A model generated the notes under the pieces. It did not search any database and was not told the DNA's origin. It saw nothing but the letters and a program-made list of their open reading frames with translations. A stretch of 6,849 nucleotides of DNA, from NCBI GenBank assembly GCA_023416415.1, contig JAEZHR010000307.1, forward strand, positions 1 to 6,849. Direction: 5' to 3'. The translations under genes were made by a program, and so were the position numbers. This document shows positions 5,669 through 6,849 of this stretch, in pieces. Origin of the DNA: Pseudomonadota bacterium. Its GTDB lineage: Bacteria > Pseudomonadota > Gammaproteobacteria > Burkholderiales > Burkholderiaceae_D. Position 1 is the stretch's first letter. Every line of letters begins with the position of its first letter.

Positions 5669-5823
5669 AAGCCGTCGCACGGCGGCTCGGTACGGCCGGC
5701 GGCGCTCGGCAGACTGCTTGAAGTTGCCCGCGTCTGGCTGCGCCGACTTGCGGGCGCTTCAATGCTGCCTTCTTCAATTTTTCCGCAGCCTTTTCCATTC
5801 GGCGCCTTCAGGAGACCCGTCAT
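5629..5823 (-). CDS. Possible small minus-strand ORF, unknown
   Basis: An ATG at plus-strand 5823 (minus reading MTGLLKAPNGKGCGKIEEG) is preceded by AGGAAGG at six-base spacing, an excellent ribosome-binding site. The 64-residue frame crosses the minus-strand terminator hairpin and ends at 5629, antisense to the small gene at 5420-5668. That is odd for a true gene, as the terminator would cut off the stop codon. No domain is visible. It may be a leader, a misread frame, or a decayed gene; an alternative frame starting MEKAAEKLKKAALK (5798) is also open. Confidence 0.2.
   Translation of the reverse strand: MTGLLKAPNGKGCGKIEEGSIEAPASRRSQTRATSSSLPSAAGRTEPPCDGFYFFGLAARFGRI
5660..5687 (-). terminator. 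Intrinsic terminator reading the minus strand
   Basis: A 7-bp stem (5670-5676 with 5681-5687, one G-T pair, loop GCAC) is bordered on the plus-strand left side by an A-rich run 5661-5670. Read from the minus strand this is a GC-rich hairpin followed by TTTTATTTTTT, the classic intrinsic terminator. The plus side has no T run, so it would stop transcripts coming from the right. It also overlaps the end of the small gene at 5420-5668. Confidence 0.6.
5719..5761. repeat. Long imperfect stem-loop
   Basis: TGAAG (5719-5723) pairs with CTTCA (5757-5761), GCCCGC (5726-5731) with GCGGGC (5750-5755), GTC (5732-5734) with GAC (5745-5747), and GGC (5736-5738) with GCC (5742-5744), closing a TGC loop. 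That is 17 base pairs in four blocks separated by small bulges. A T run (5777-5781) is 15 bases downstream, too far for a standard terminator. It may be a structured RNA, a REP-like element, or mRNA processing site. Confidence 0.5.
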
Positions 5824-5965
5824 TGTCACCTTCCTGGTGTCCGGCTCCTGCTCATGCTTCTTTGCTCCCTGGTGGAATGGCATGGAACCGCCCGATGCGC
5901 AAGGGCGCGCCCCAGACCGCCCCTTTGCCATGTATCGGCGAAATGAGGGCGCACAGGCAAATTCG

Positions 5966-6030
5966 CTGCATGCCGGGCCAATGCAACGAACGCTGCCTTG
6001 GTACTATTCGTTGCCCTTCCCTGCATGCCG
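5966..6030. promoter_or_regulatory. Nested inverted and direct repeats before the RIO kinase gene
   Basis: GCAACGAA (5983-5990) and TTCGTTGC (6007-6014) are a perfect 8-bp inverted repeat with a 16-base spacer. The pair is bracketed by two copies of CTGCATGCCG (5966-5975 and 6021-6030). It lies 44-108 bases upstream of the kinase start and may be a regulator site or a transcript hairpin in the leader. Confidence 0.35.
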
Positions 6031-6073
6031 CTGCCGCGTGCCCTTCCATTTGACTTTGACGAGCGCCCCGCCC

Positions 6074-6849
6074 ATGAAAATCCCCAAGAGACTCCAGCCG
6101 CTCGTTGATGAAGGCCTGATCGATGGCGTCGTCCGGCAGCTCATGAGTGGCAAGGAAGCGACCGTCTATGTCGTGCGTTGCGGCGACGACATCCGTTGTG
6201 CGAAGGTCTACAAGGAGGCGAGCCAGCGCAGCTTTCGCCAGGCCGCCTCCTATCAGGAAGGACGCAAGGTACGCAACAGCCGCCAGGCGCGCGCGATGGA
6301 GAAAGGCACGCGCTACGGCCGCAAGATGCAGGAAGAGGTGTGGCAGAACGCTGAAGTGGATGCGCTGTACCGATTGGCCGCCGCAGGAGTCCGGGTGCCC
6401 AGGCCACACATTTGCCTGGAGGGCGTTCTGCTGATGGACCTGGTGACCGATGCCGATGGCAATGTCGCCCCCCGCTTGAACGATGTCGTGCTGACGCCGG
6501 AAATGGCGCGCACCTACCACGCGGACTTGCTGCACCAGGTGGTGCTGATGCTGCTGGCGGGCGTGATCCACGGCGATCTCTCCGAGTACAACATCCTGGT
6601 CGATGCGGACGGTCCGGTGATCATCGACCTGCCCCAGGCGATTGATGCGGCCAGCAATACCGAGGCGGAAGCGATGCTGGAACGTGACGTGGCGAATCTC
6701 ACGACCTGGTTCAGCCAGTTCGTGCCGGAGCTGGCGCAAACACAGTACGGCAAGGAGATCTGGAACCTGTACGGCGCGGGCTTGCTCACGCCGGAAGCGA
6801 TTCTGACCGGACAGGTGGAAGCCGAAGAAGGACCGGCCGACGTCGACGC
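6074..6849 (+). CDS. RIO-family serine/threonine protein kinase (3' end outside window)
   Basis: The first 258 residues are present, and bacterial relatives are usually only slightly longer, so little is missing. RIO kinases are atypical ATP-dependent protein kinases; in archaea and eukaryotes they act in ribosome maturation, while the bacterial role is poorly known. Visible elements are the N-lobe loop SGKEATVYVV (25-34), ATP-binding Lys44 in CAKVYK (42-47), a long insert with many Arg/Lys (48-90, the RIO flexible loop region), hinge LLMDL (119-123), catalytic loop HGDLSEYNIL (166-175; Asp168, Asn173) and the metal-binding motif IIDLPQAID (183-191; Asp185). All key residues are there, so an active kinase is expected. 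The ATG at 6074 has only a weak GAG upstream. It appears to be transcribed alone. Confidence 0.92.
   Translation, partial: MKIPKRLQPLVDEGLIDGVVRQLMSGKEATVYVVRCGDDIRCAKVYKEASQRSFRQAASYQEGRKVRNSRQARAMEKGTRYGRKMQEEVWQNAEVDALYRLAAAGVRVPRPHICLEGVLLMDLVTDADGNVAPRLNDVVLTPEMARTYHADLLHQVVLMLLAGVIHGDLSEYNILVDADGPVIIDLPQAIDAASNTEAEAMLERDVANLTTWFSQFVPELAQTQYGKEIWNLYGAGLLTPEAILTGQVEAEEGPADVD

Larger units (their letters stand above)
5669..6073. other. 405-base gene-poor interval with several structures
   Basis: No protein in this interval is recognisable. It contains the minus-strand terminator at its left end, a long imperfect hairpin (5719-5761), a possible minus-strand ORF starting near 5830 with a good ribosome-binding site, and a nested repeat (5966-6030) upstream of the kinase gene. 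The RIO kinase promoter should lie near its right end; TACTAT at 6002-6007 is a weak -10 candidate without a clear -35. Confidence 0.5.

Noticed and set aside
5852..6739. 295-codon open frame on the minus strand
   Set aside because: It is antisense to the RIO kinase; the His/Gln/Val/Asp-rich composition is typical of a shadow frame.

Overview
The window is GC-rich and looks like a betaproteobacterium of the order Burkholderiales. The evidence is the SdhB sequence type (MKFSIYRYDPD start), a polyhydroxybutyrate-type esterase paired with a CopG-like regulator, and a bacterial RIO kinase. The genus cannot be fixed from the sequence.

Layout. Positions 1-422 hold no confident gene: a possible first codons of a divergent gene on the left edge and a doubtful small ORF. 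Positions 423-2404 are a tightly packed plus-strand cluster: sdhC, sdhD (TTG start), a DUF488 gene, then sdhB. The usual order is sdhC-sdhD-sdhA-sdhB. Here the flavoprotein gene sdhA is missing and a 190-residue DUF488 protein sits exactly in its place. It starts one base after the sdhD stop, and its own stop overlaps the sdhB start. The anchor and iron-sulfur subunits keep their heme, quinone and cluster ligands, so they look functional and would need an SdhA made elsewhere. Convergent with this cluster, on the minus strand, is a small SAM-dependent O-methyltransferase (2497-3150).

A 316-base gap follows. Then comes a minus-strand two-gene operon (5216 down to 3467): a ribbon-helix-helix regulator followed 7 bases later by a PHB-depolymerase-family esterase. 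The esterase has an unusual linker of six N-x-x-x tetrapeptide repeats. A 9-bp perfect inverted repeat lies over the predicted -10 region of this operon and is a good candidate for the regulator's own operator.

On the plus strand, 5420-5668 encodes a small acidic protein with a basic tail, family unknown. A structured 405-base interval follows. It holds a minus-strand intrinsic terminator with no obvious gene, a long imperfect hairpin, and a nested inverted/direct repeat. At the right edge is a RIO-family kinase (6074 to the window end), truncated by the window but with its catalytic residues present.

The functional themes are respiration (succinate:quinone oxidoreductase lacking sdhA) and PHB or ester metabolism under local control. 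The main anomaly is the replacement of sdhA by DUF488.
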